64,000 bases of DNA from Flavobacteriales bacterium (GTDB lineage Bacteria; Bacteroidota; Bacteroidia; Flavobacteriales_F; PHOS-HE28): assembly GCA_020635715.1 (NCBI GenBank), contig JACJZG010000017.1, positions 1 through 64,000 of the forward strand, given 5' to 3'. Position numbers and translations under genes: made by a program. Numbering within the stretch: the first letter of the stretch is position 1; each line of letters opens with the position of its first letter. Below are positions 9,115-17,276 of the stretch, one piece after another. The notes beneath the pieces were generated by a model. It was not told the origin of the DNA and did no database searches. It saw nothing but the letters and a program-made list of their open reading frames with translations.

Positions 9115-11388
9115 CTACGCCACAGGAAACGGAAGCTCGCCTGTGAACGATCCGGGGTCCCCATGACCTTCGGGATCACTGGTCACATGGATCACCGACC
9201 TATCCGGGCCTAGTATGATCCGGCCTTCATCAACAAGGAGTTGGAGTGAGGCCACAACGATATCACGATGGACCTCACCCTGCTCGACCAGGTAGTCGGC
9301 GACAGCATCCAGTTGGTTGCCAACGAATTTCTGAAGGACTGAAGTGCGAAGAAGAGCACCCGGCACGCTCTTCAGATCACTGCGCATTTCTGGATACTGT
9401 CGATCACCAAGTCCGATGAACCCGTTGGGCATAAGCACGAAGCGACCATTACGCTCCAAGCTGAGATTGGTCCGGATACTGCCCGTATCAACATCATCAC
9501 GATACCGACGAATGGAAACTGCAAGCTCGGAGATGTGAAGAGGTCGGTGCGAGGCGTGCAACTCTTCCGAAATGATATCACGGATAGTCCCACCCTTCAA
9601 GTCCGGCCTTTCCTTCTCCCACTTACGCAAGCCATAGGTGCTGCTCCGCCCGATCGAGAAGAACAGCTCTTTGTTCCTGACAACAACAGAGCGGACAGCG
9701 TCCATCGTTACAGGACGTGAAGGAGCTCGATCATTCCACTTCTCCACGATAACACTGCCATGACTGGGTTCGCCAAGTTCTGTTAAGATATCTTCCAAGA
9801 TCTTCTCCTGAGTCGGTTTCTTGTTCGGCTCAAGTACGAAGCATGCCCCATGTACCTGAACGTCGGGGAATGCGCCGCCTACTAGTGAGATCGTGGCTTG
9901 GACAAGTGCGTCCCTGTTCAATGCAGAACTTTCGGGGACGAGCGAATACACATCCAGGGTGATCTGTTCTTTGCGTGGCTCAGTTATAAGACGCTGGAGT
10001 TCCGCCATCATTGCCCGTTGTGCCTTCACCTCACTGGTCCGTACTATGAACGGTCGTTGGCTTTGCAGCTTCTTCGCGTCCTTATTGGAAAGACCGAACC
10101 ACCGCCAATGGCCTAACTCGAAGTCAGGACCACTAAGAACCTTAGCGATAAGAGCGAGCAACAGCGGGGAGCAGTCTGATCCTTCCTGGGCATTGAGCCG
10201 ATCACACATCTGTTCCGTGATCACCAATGCTGAGCCTTGTGCCAGCAGGTCGGGATAGCGGTCCTGCACCCCCGGTAGGTCGTGCAGAAAGCTCAGTCTC
10301 TTGGGGTACTTCTGGTCGAGTTTGTCTATTATTTGCCGAACACGTTCACGTGAGAGCCCAAGCTCGTCGGCCAATTCCTGGTACGAGCGCTCCGTTCCGC
10401 CGAGACCCAGATACGCGTGATATAGCTTGCCAGCTTTGGATTCATCGCTTTCGAGTTGATGGTGGCGGATGAACCGTAGAACGGTCAACTGTCCTTCATC
10501 ATTCCTGATAGAAGTGGCGGACTCCCCCAGAATGTTGTTGCGTATGCACCAATTGTCCAATGGGGACAATGACTCATTCCCTACCAGCTCGATATTCAGC
10601 TCGGCAAGAGTGCTAGCGGCTGTGATCAAGCGATCGCGCATGCTGCGCAGCTCTGTCATCGTAACTCCTGCAGCGCCATTCAACTTAGGTAGCTTCCTGC
10701 CCTTTTGCATAAAGAAGCGGATGGCAAGGAGCGCATTCGGTTCATCGATGTGTCGGTCCAGAATGTTCCGCGCTCGTGTACTTAGCCCAACGTACTCGGT
10801 CATGAAAATCCGTTGCAGCTCCACTTCGTTCAACACCTTCGCATCATCAGGCCCCGCCAAACTTGCATAGCCGTCTTGATCGTTCTTGATCAATAGGTCT
10901 TCCAATTCAAGCCCAGTCTTTTTGCCACAGTTCTTGAGTTTGGAGAACCCCCCGTTTAGTCGATAGTACCTAACAATTGTAGAGAGTGATGTTAGGCCAT
11001 TGGTTGTGCAAACGTTGAATGCCCTGACTGACAAATTGTACAGCACCACAAGTTTCTCCAAGGATGGGTCTGAACTCCTTGTATTTGACGGTAGGGGACT
11101 GTTCAAGTCTGATACGGCCGTCTTTTGGGGTTGCTGGACAGGACTTACTGATGTGCGAACAGGCTTGATTGCCTGGCCGACCTCTTTATTGTCCAAAATC
11201 CGAACGACCGTCAAGAGATCCAGCAATGCCTTTTCAATGCTTTCGTCCCACTCAGAGAGGTCCATGAAGCTCCCGTGCTTCGCTTCATAAGCCTGAATAG
11301 CCTTTAGCCCGAACAAGCCGTTCCGGGAGCAAAAATCTACAACTTGGCCGGGTAGCTCGTATTCAGTTCGCAATTCTGCCAGTGTCAT
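9115..11388 (-). CDS. Multi-HTH protein: alpha-CTD-like repeats, sigma-4-like HTH, HARE-like HTH
   Basis: 757 residues, start ATG 11388. Three stretches (about 1-60, 108-165 and 195-255) share a pattern like the helix-hairpin-helix fold of the RNA polymerase alpha C-terminal domain: a short hydrophobic entry (ELPGQVVDFC, NLSVRAFNVC, GLSTRARNIL), then G L..L.... Residues about 335-365 (YQELADELGLSRERVRQI) are a convincing sigma-70 region-4-type helix-turn-helix. Residues about 610-680 (LHISELAVSIRRY to GFIGLGDRQYP) look like a HARE-type winged helix. No catalytic motif was seen. It is the promoter-distal gene of the minus-strand island, 63 bp past hsdR. Its GC content is lower than that of flanking genes, suggesting transfer. 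Probably DNA-binding; role in defence or its regulation is inference. Confidence 0.7.
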   Translation of the reverse strand: MTLAELRTEYELPGQVVDFCSRNGLFGLKAIQAYEAKHGSFMDLSEWDESIEKALLDLLTVVRILDNKEVGQAIKPVRTSVSPVQQPQKTAVSDLNSPLPSNTRSSDPSLEKLVVLYNLSVRAFNVCTTNGLTSLSTIVRYYRLNGGFSKLKNCGKKTGLELEDLLIKNDQDGYASLAGPDDAKVLNEVELQRIFMTEYVGLSTRARNILDRHIDEPNALLAIRFFMQKGRKLPKLNGAAGVTMTELRSMRDRLITAASTLAELNIELVGNESLSPLDNWCIRNNILGESATSIRNDEGQLTVLRFIRHHQLESDESKAGKLYHAYLGLGGTERSYQELADELGLSRERVRQIIDKLDQKYPKRLSFLHDLPGVQDRYPDLLAQGSALVITEQMCDRLNAQEGSDCSPLLLALIAKVLSGPDFELGHWRWFGLSNKDAKKLQSQRPFIVRTSEVKAQRAMMAELQRLITEPRKEQITLDVYSLVPESSALNRDALVQATISLVGGAFPDVQVHGACFVLEPNKKPTQEKILEDILTELGEPSHGSVIVEKWNDRAPSRPVTMDAVRSVVVRNKELFFSIGRSSTYGLRKWEKERPDLKGGTIRDIISEELHASHRPLHISELAVSIRRYRDDVDTGSIRTNLSLERNGRFVLMPNGFIGLGDRQYPEMRSDLKSVPGALLRTSVLQKFVGNQLDAVADYLVEQGEVHRDIVVASLQLLVDEGRIILGPDRSVIHVTSDPEGHGDPGSFTGELPFPVA

Positions 11389-11451
11389 TGTATAGGACGT
11401 TTATCGTTTGATAGCACACACGTTCGGCGTATCCATCACCTCCATCACCCC

Positions 11452-13800
11452 CTACCCATACAACCACTTCTGGAACCCAACAAAAGTCTCCCGTATCCGG
11501 GCCACATCACCCAGCTCCTTGGCTGCATCGGGTATGGACTTGTACTTGAGCTGCAGGATCACCGGTAGTTTCTCGGGGTGCAGCTCCTCCACACCGGTGC
11601 GGACGTATTGCTGAAGCACGAAATCAAGGAAGGCAAGCTGACGGTCGTCGTACTGGTCGAAGTGGGCGCGGGCCTGTTCGGCGCGGTCGGTGCGGGCCTG
11701 CGTGGGGGTGCTGAAGGCGATGTAGGCCAGCACATCGTAAAGGTCGCTCTGCTGGGCATCGATGATCTTCTGTAGCTCCTGGAGCTGGGGTAGTGGGAAG
11801 CCCTGCTCGGCCAGCTCATCCAGCAGCTTGCGACGAGTATCCGGTAGGCTCCACAGGTCGCGTAGCTCCTGTTCGTTGCCGAAGAAGCGGGGCAGCTCCC
11901 CGAAGAGTTGGCGGATGAAGGCCTCCGCACTGATGGGTGTGCCATCGGCGCTCCAGAAGCTGGTGTGCACCGTGTGTCGGATCTGACGCTCCTTGCCATC
12001 GGCCAGCTTGATGCGCACCATGGGCCGCGCTTCGTCCTCGGACGGATCCGGCGGTGGGGGGGGAGGGGCGTCCTCGCCGGTGCCCTTCTTGCGCGCTTCG
12101 CGTGGTTCTGCCGGTTCCAGTTCTTCGCCATCCCAGGCCGGGTCGTGGAAGAGCTCGTGGCTGCGTGTGAAGTCGTGGATGGTGAAGTAGTCCTTGCCGT
12201 CGTAGAGCCGGGTGCCGCGCCCGATGATCTGCTTGAACTCCACCATGCTCTTTATCCGGCGCAGCAGGACGATGTGGCGCACGTTACGCGCATCCACGCC
12301 GGTGCTCAACTTCTGGCTGGTGGTCAGGATGGTCGGGATGCTCTTTTCGTTGTCCTGGAAATCGCGGAGGTGCTGCTCGCCGATGCTGCCGTCGTCCGCT
12401 GTTACGCGGTGGCAATAGTTGGGGTCGGTCACCTGCTTCTCCTGGTTGATGAGGTCGCGGATCAGCGCGGCGTGCTTCTGGTTCTGGCAGAAGACGATGG
12501 CCTTCTCATGCGGGTCCATGTTCGCGAGGAAGGTCAGCACGCGGTAGCGTTCGCGGGCCTCGATCTCCACCGTCACATTGAACTCATCCTCCGCGAAGTG
12601 CTGACCGGCTTCGGCCGCACCCTCCAACACCGTATCGTCGCCCACGAAGGTGTACTGGTCCAAATTGGTACGGTACTCGCGCACCTTGAAGGGGGTGAGG
12701 AAGCCGTCATTGATGCCCTCTTTGAGCGAGTAGGTGTAGACCGGCTCCCCGAAGTAGCGGTAGGTATCGGCGTTCACGTCGCGCTTGGGCGTGGCGGTGA
12801 GGCCGAGCTGGGTGGCGGGCTTGAAGTACTCGAGGATGGCGCGCCAGGTGCTTTCGTCGTTGGCACCACCTCTATGGCACTCGTCAATGATGATCAGGTC
12901 GAAGAAGTCGGGCGGGTACTCGCCGAAATAGGGGGGTTCGCCCGGCCCGCTCATGAAGCTCTGGAAGATGGTGAAGAAGATGCTGCCGTTGGTGGGCACC
13001 CGGCCCTTCTTCCGCACGGCATCCGGACTGATCCGCACCAAGGCATCGTCGGGGAAGGAGCTGAAGGAGTTGTAGGCCTGGTCCGCGAGGATGTTGCGGT
13101 CGGCGAGGAAGAGGATGCGCGGCGTGCGCTGGCCATCGCGGCGACTGTTCCAGCGGGCGTGGAAGAGCTTCCAGGCGATCTGGAAGGCGATGGCCGTCTT
13201 GCCCGTGCCGGTGGCCAGGGTGAGCAGGATGCGTTGCTTGTCCCCTGCGATGGCATCCAGCACACGTTGGATGGCGATGTCCTGGTAGTAGCGCGTCTGC
13301 CAGCTGCCGCTCTTGTCCTCGAAGGGCACCTTGCCGAATCGCTCCTGCCAATCGATCGTGGGTCCACCGGTCGTTCCGTCGCGCTCCAGTCCGGCAGAAG
13401 AAGCGACCGTCGGATGCACCACCCCCCACAACTCATCCGGCGTGGGCCAGCGCTCCACGTGCCCTTCACGGCCGGTGAGCATGTCCACCTGGTACTGGCC
13501 GGTGCCGTCGCTGCTGAAGGCGAATCGGGCTTTCAGCTTATCGGCATAGCGCTTGGCCTGGCCCAGGCCATGGGTGACGCCCGCGCCCCTGCGTTTGGCT
13601 TCCAGGATGGCCAGCATGCGCCCTTTGTACTCCAGGATGTAATCGGCGATCTCCGGGCTGTTGCGTTTGCCCGCCGCGCCCTGCAGCCGACCCAGCGTGA
13701 TGTGGTACTCCCTCCGGATGCGGGTGCCCTCCACCTCGCCCCAGCCCGCCGCGCGCAGCGCAGGGTCTATCAGCTCGGCACGGGTCTCGGCTTCGTTCAT
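11452..13800 (-). CDS. hsdR: Type I restriction enzyme R subunit (HsdR)
   Basis: 782 residues from ATG 13800. The frame is open 47 codons further upstream, but that stretch is the other-frame reading of the RAYT tail. The N-terminal nuclease domain shows D53, E67-A-K69 and Q81...Y85, the PD-(D/E)XK and QxxxY signature of HsdR. The motor follows: Walker A ATGTGKT (196-202), DECH (306-309), LTATPKRD, and IIGRGTRL in motif VI. The length fits the EcoEI-like short R subunits. The start overlaps the RAYT stop by 4 nt (ATGA), implying coupled translation. Residues 135-142 (SAGLERDG) are encoded by a REP-like unit also present in the RAYT tail, an apparent in-frame insertion between nuclease and motor. 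Confidence 0.93.
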   Translation of the reverse strand: MNEAETRAELIDPALRAAGWGEVEGTRIRREYHITLGRLQGAAGKRNSPEIADYILEYKGRMLAILEAKRRGAGVTHGLGQAKRYADKLKARFAFSSDGTGQYQVDMLTGREGHVERWPTPDELWGVVHPTVASSAGLERDGTTGGPTIDWQERFGKVPFEDKSGSWQTRYYQDIAIQRVLDAIAGDKQRILLTLATGTGKTAIAFQIAWKLFHARWNSRRDGQRTPRILFLADRNILADQAYNSFSSFPDDALVRISPDAVRKKGRVPTNGSIFFTIFQSFMSGPGEPPYFGEYPPDFFDLIIIDECHRGGANDESTWRAILEYFKPATQLGLTATPKRDVNADTYRYFGEPVYTYSLKEGINDGFLTPFKVREYRTNLDQYTFVGDDTVLEGAAEAGQHFAEDEFNVTVEIEARERYRVLTFLANMDPHEKAIVFCQNQKHAALIRDLINQEKQVTDPNYCHRVTADDGSIGEQHLRDFQDNEKSIPTILTTSQKLSTGVDARNVRHIVLLRRIKSMVEFKQIIGRGTRLYDGKDYFTIHDFTRSHELFHDPAWDGEELEPAEPREARKKGTGEDAPPPPPPDPSEDEARPMVRIKLADGKERQIRHTVHTSFWSADGTPISAEAFIRQLFGELPRFFGNEQELRDLWSLPDTRRKLLDELAEQGFPLPQLQELQKIIDAQQSDLYDVLAYIAFSTPTQARTDRAEQARAHFDQYDDRQLAFLDFVLQQYVRTGVEELHPEKLPVILQLKYKSIPDAAKELGDVARIRETFVGFQKWLYG
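13378..13407. repeat. REP-like unit inside hsdR
   Basis: GCTCCAGTCCGGCAG at 13383-13397, flanked by GTCGC (13378-13382) and GCGAC (13403-13407). The 15-mer is the same unit found several times at 13891-14050 in the RAYT 3' end. It is in frame within hsdR and encodes SAGLERDG on the minus strand. Confidence 0.7.
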
Positions 13801-14723
13801 GTCGGTTCGCCATTCCTTGTCCCTCCACCTGCCTCTTGCCCTTCCCTTGTCGCCCCGCCAGTCTCCAGCCCTTCCCATGTCGGTCCGCCGGGCTCCAGCC
13901 CGGCAGAACCACCTCCCAGCCCGGCAGTTGAGCTTTCGCACTCCAGCCCGGCAGTGGAGCCATCGCGCTCCAGTCCGGCAGATGCTGTGCTGCTACCACT
14001 CTCATTTCCGGACTCCAGTCCGGCAGAAGTATTTCCTCCCAGACCGGCAGCGGTATCTCCACCCGCTCCGGCCACATATGCCGACGACCACCGCCAATCC
14101 TCCGGCCGCTTCACCAGCCCCGCCTTCACCGGGTTGTTATGGATGTACCTCACCACGGTCTTGTAATGGCCATCGTCCCGAATGTAGCGGTCCCAGTATT
14201 CACGGTGCCAAACCCTGTTGGGCTCACCACTGGGTACGCCGTGCGTTGGCGTGGTGTTACTGCCACGCTGGAGCGTGGCGTACCCAGTGGTTTGAAATGC
14301 GCTGATCCTCCTTCCCGTGTACGACTTCCACGAGGCTACGATCTTGCTCATCGTCCAGCCTGGGAGCGCTTGGAAGAGCACGTGCACGTGGTTGGGCATC
14401 ACGCACCAGGCGTAGAGGTGGTAACGCTGGCCGTGGAAGTGGAGGAAGACATCCTGCACCATGGCAGCCAGCTCGGGGTGGCGCAATATGCAGCTGCCCT
14501 TGCCGGCATCAAGGTAAGCGGCCACGCGCGCCTCCTTCTCCGCATCGCGCAATTTGGGCGGCAGGCTCTTCAGCTCGGCGGCCATGGCGGCAACGGCTTC
14601 CTTGGACAGGCTATCGGCCAGGTGGTAGCACACGTGCTGGATCAACGCTGTGCCATCCACATGGGGCATGTAACCGCGGTCGTGCCATTGCACATCGGCG
14701 GTGGGCGACCAGGGGTTGATCAT
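13797..14723 (-). CDS. REP-associated tyrosine transposase (RAYT, Y1/IS200-like)
   Basis: 308 residues. The core (1-217) is a Y1_Tnp-type HUH transposase: HDRGYMPHVDG near the start, MPNHVHVLF with H112 and H114 as the metal-binding HUH pair, and the Tyr helix HYKTVVRYIHNNPVKAGL. Y187 and Y193 are the candidate nucleophiles. RAYTs act on REP palindromes. Two oddities: residues about 147-170 are encoded by a palindrome (14227-14290), and residues about 218-308 are a low-complexity tail repeating TAGLE/SAGLE, encoded by REP-like units. It sits inside the hsd cluster and overlaps hsdR by 4 nt. Confidence 0.88.
   Translation of the reverse strand: MINPWSPTADVQWHDRGYMPHVDGTALIQHVCYHLADSLSKEAVAAMAAELKSLPPKLRDAEKEARVAAYLDAGKGSCILRHPELAAMVQDVFLHFHGQRYHLYAWCVMPNHVHVLFQALPGWTMSKIVASWKSYTGRRISAFQTTGYATLQRGSNTTPTHGVPSGEPNRVWHREYWDRYIRDDGHYKTVVRYIHNNPVKAGLVKRPEDWRWSSAYVAGAGGDTAAGLGGNTSAGLESGNESGSSTASAGLERDGSTAGLECESSTAGLGGGSAGLEPGGPTWEGLETGGATREGQEAGGGTRNGEPT
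13861..14050. repeat. REP-like array (CTCCAGYCCGGCAG units) within the RAYT 3' end
   Basis: Units end in CCGGCAG at 13891-13906, 13912-13927, 13941-13954, 13967-13981, 14008-14026 and 14036-14050, with a weaker CTCCAGCCC at 13863. Two are perfect palindromes: CCGGGCTCCAGCCCGG around 13889-13903 and CCGGACTCCAGTCCGG at 14008-14023 (7-bp arms, CC centre). Spacing is irregular. All lie in the coding frame of the RAYT tail on the minus strand. Confidence 0.8.
14227..14290. repeat. Long palindrome inside the RAYT core
   Basis: CCACTGGGTACGCC (14227-14240) is an exact inverted copy of GGCGTACCCAGTGG (14277-14290). Inner segments GCGTGG and CCACGC extend the stem. It encodes an insert of about 22 residues in the transposase, between the HUH motif and the Tyr helix. 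Confidence 0.75.
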
Positions 14724-14874
14724 GGGGTACTGCGCTTCGGTCTGGCTTACCTAGCGGCTATCTCAGTTGCTGCGATTCACCAGGCGCAGCCCATCCGGGT
14801 AGCCTTGGCCATTAAGTCATGCTCGATGAAAAGCGGAACTGTGCTCATGTTTGTCCTACCAATGTGTGAGGTTG

Positions 14875-14899
14875 TTCGTCGCTACGCTATAGCGACGAA
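14875..14899. promoter_or_regulatory. 10-bp dyad upstream of the DUF3800 gene
   Basis: TTCGTCGCTA (14875-14884) and TAGCGACGAA (14890-14899) are perfect complements with a 5-nt centre. The dyad lies between the divergent RAYT (start 14723) and DUF3800 (start 14989) genes, where an operator would sit. No T-run follows, so a terminator is less likely. Confidence 0.4.
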
Positions 14900-14988
14900 A
14901 GTAGGCAGGAAGGGGTTTTGTGGAAAAGCGGCAATCGGTGTGGATAACTGCGCTCTCTGGCTTGCTTCAACTGCTGGAACTTTGCGAC

Positions 14989-15831
14989 ATGAGTGTAAGG
15001 GAGCTCCACCTCTGGTGTGATGAATCAGTCGCGAAAGGCCGTTATTACAGTGATTTCTATGGCGGTATTCTTGTCGAATCGAAGCATCTGAAACAGGTGA
15101 ACGAAAGGCTTTGGGCTGTGCTCAAGAAGCATGACTATCGACACGAGGCCAAGTGGCAGAACGTGACGCCATTGGTCCTTCCAGTTTATATCGACTTCAT
15201 GGATGCCCTGTTCGATCTGGTGTTCGAAGGTTTGGTCAAGGTGCGCATCATGTTCCGTCAGAGTGCCAAGCAGGCGATCAATTTGAGCGCCATGCACATC
15301 GAGCAGGCTTACCATCGGCTCTACTACCAGTTCATCAAACACTCCTTCGGTTTGGCCTTGTGCAATGAGGGATCTACCGACCCGGTGTACATCCGTTTCT
15401 ACTTCGACCACCTCCCGGACAAGGACGAGAAGAACGCCATCTTCAAGAGCTACGTGCATGCGCTCCAATTGCGCCCGGAATGGAAACGGGCGCAGGTGAA
15501 TATCAAGGTGGAAGACGTCAACGAGGTTGATTCAGCCCGGCACATCGAACTGCAGGCCATTGATGTGTTGCTTGGGGCCTTGGCCTTTCGACTGAACGAG
15601 TTGCATCGTGCGATACCGGATGGGAAGCGACGACGTGGAAAGCGAACGGTCGCCAAAGACACCCTCTACAAGCACATCAACAAGCGTCTCGCTCAGCTTT
15701 ACCCGAATTTCAACATCGGTGTATCAACTGGCACGAGCAGGCCCGGGTGGGAGAACCGCTGGACCGCGCCTTACCGACACTGGAGCTTCGTGCCTAGGGA
15801 GTTCAAAGTGGATCCTGATAGGTTCAAATAA
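14989..15831 (+). CDS. DUF3800 family protein (predicted RNase H-like nuclease)
   Basis: 280 residues. I preferred ATG 14989 over one 23 codons upstream because the DUF3800 core begins right after it (LHLWCDESVAKG). The early Asp-Glu-Ser and the late E-V-D-S....LQAIDVLLGA segment are the acidic signatures of this family, which is predicted to adopt an RNase H-like fold. DUF3800 genes are often found in accessory and defence regions. Here the gene is inverted between hsdS and the RAYT-hsdR pair, so it splits the hsd operon. The basic stretch GKRRRGKRT near residue 235 could bind nucleic acid. Function in the island is inferred from position. Confidence 0.75.
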   Translation: MSVRELHLWCDESVAKGRYYSDFYGGILVESKHLKQVNERLWAVLKKHDYRHEAKWQNVTPLVLPVYIDFMDALFDLVFEGLVKVRIMFRQSAKQAINLSAMHIEQAYHRLYYQFIKHSFGLALCNEGSTDPVYIRFYFDHLPDKDEKNAIFKSYVHALQLRPEWKRAQVNIKVEDVNEVDSARHIELQAIDVLLGALAFRLNELHRAIPDGKRRRGKRTVAKDTLYKHINKRLAQLYPNFNIGVSTGTSRPGWENRWTAPYRHWSFVPREFKVDPDRFK

Positions 15832-16043
15832 AATGGCCCCACCATCGCTACATCAATATCCCACGTAAACGTAGGACTTCGCTCAGGCAGGGCCGGTACA
15901 AAAGTAGGTACCTCGTTCTGCAGGCGCACCTCGGAACCTGAAATGAAGTTCTCAGACCTGTGTTAATACCTTGATGCACAGAATGTAACATGTCTGGCTT
16001 TTGACTCGATGTCATGGGCCGCGCTTGGGTGCGGCGAGCACAG

Positions 16044-17276
16044 CTACAACTCCCCCCTGAACGCCGCCCCAAGCACCGCCTTCTTCAAGCCATCCAACTC
16101 CGTGAGCTTCTGCGCGTAGGTGGTTTCGAGTCGAGTGGACTCAACCTTCATTTGGGCAAGCGATGCGATGATCTTCTTCTGCTCTCCCTTTGAGGGAAAG
16201 GCGATATCCAGGTCCTTCATCTGGGTCAATGAAAGGTTTTGCTGTGCTGCCCCTCCGGCCATACCAGCAGTTTGGCTAACGACCAAATCAGAGGAGAGCA
16301 ACCACATCAGGTATTCCTGCAGTACTGGTGTATCATGGTTCAGGCGGACGATCGCCAATGCCTGATTTGTGTTAGCAGGAAGATGTTTCTCGCGGACAAT
16401 CGCTACCCGACCAAGAGCACCTGCGATGGAGAAAAGCAGATCATTGGGTTGAAGCTGCGAGCGCTTGAAGAACGAATGACACTCTTCGGAAACATGCGAG
16501 AACATGTGAGGCAATAGTTGATGGTCCTCACTCACAGATTCTACTTTGATGAAGTTGATTCCCTCGGGCTGATAAGAGTACCCGTGGGTCGTTGGTGTTG
16601 TGCCCTTGGTTATCGCTGAACAGATGTCGCCAAGCTTGCATTCTTCCCATCCATCTTTCCCCTCAAACACCCCATTCAAGTAGCTTTCGAACAGCTCACG
16701 CGCGTTGGCCCGGTTGCGCTCCATGTGTCCTTCGGCTTCGCTCAGGGCCCGGAACGCCGCATCCAACTTGCCCACGATGCGCTGCTGTTCTTGAGGCTTC
16801 GGAACAGGTATTCGAAGCTCTCTGAAATTGGTCTTGTTGAACTTCAGCTGGGTTGTGCCAGATGTGATTCCCTGTAGGAGCTCTTGACCGCTTGGACTTT
16901 CGAAGAAGCGATGGATGTAGTCCTGCTTCAGCGCTGCTTCATCGTTGGTTCGAACGAGAATGGCATTTGGGCCAAGCGTCATAGGCTGACCTAGGTCAGG
17001 AACTTTGAACGTGACTCCTGGTGCACCCACGTTGGAGATAACCACGTCTCCTTCCCGGAGATTACTCTTCCTGAGGAAGTCAAAGGATGCCTTGGATACA
17101 TACACGAAGTCCTTCTCCCAATTCTTCGCAAAGTCAGTAGTGCGGACTAAAACAGCGTAGTCCTTCTCGTAGTTGTACTTGACGTTTTCACGTAGCGATG
17201 CGAAACTGCCACTGGACACGAAGTCTGTGACAAGGCACTCATCACCTATTGTGACCTCCCGCCAGCCGTCCTTCAT
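16044..17276 (-). CDS. hsdS: Type I restriction-modification specificity subunit (HsdS)
   Basis: 410 residues with two target-recognition domains, each opening with a DGW.E...GD motif (residues 3-10 and about 206-213). Each is followed by a long helical conserved region: PQEQQRIVGKLDAAF near 162-176 and KGEQKKIIASLAQMK near 365-380. The tail AVLGAAFRGEL is typical of HsdS. It defines the DNA sequence recognised by the HsdM/HsdR complex. The start overlaps the hsdM stop by 4 nt (17273-17276), so the two are translationally coupled. Downstream are 212 bp without a recognised gene, then the inverted DUF3800 gene. Confidence 0.92.
   Translation of the reverse strand: MKDGWREVTIGDECLVTDFVSSGSFASLRENVKYNYEKDYAVLVRTTDFAKNWEKDFVYVSKASFDFLRKSNLREGDVVISNVGAPGVTFKVPDLGQPMTLGPNAILVRTNDEAALKQDYIHRFFESPSGQELLQGITSGTTQLKFNKTNFRELRIPVPKPQEQQRIVGKLDAAFRALSEAEGHMERNRANARELFESYLNGVFEGKDGWEECKLGDICSAITKGTTPTTHGYSYQPEGINFIKVESVSEDHQLLPHMFSHVSEECHSFFKRSQLQPNDLLFSIAGALGRVAIVREKHLPANTNQALAIVRLNHDTPVLQEYLMWLLSSDLVVSQTAGMAGGAAQQNLSLTQMKDLDIAFPSKGEQKKIIASLAQMKVESTRLETTYAQKLTELDGLKKAVLGAAFRGEL

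Noticed and set aside
11908..14166. 752-codon plus-strand frame across hsdR and the RAYT gene
   Set aside because: Antisense shadow of high-GC genes; the minus strand carries clear restriction and transposase motifs.
15899..15906. TACTTTTG on the minus strand in the hsdS-DUF3800 gap
   Set aside because: Points into the DUF3800 3' end with no gene start in range; likely chance.
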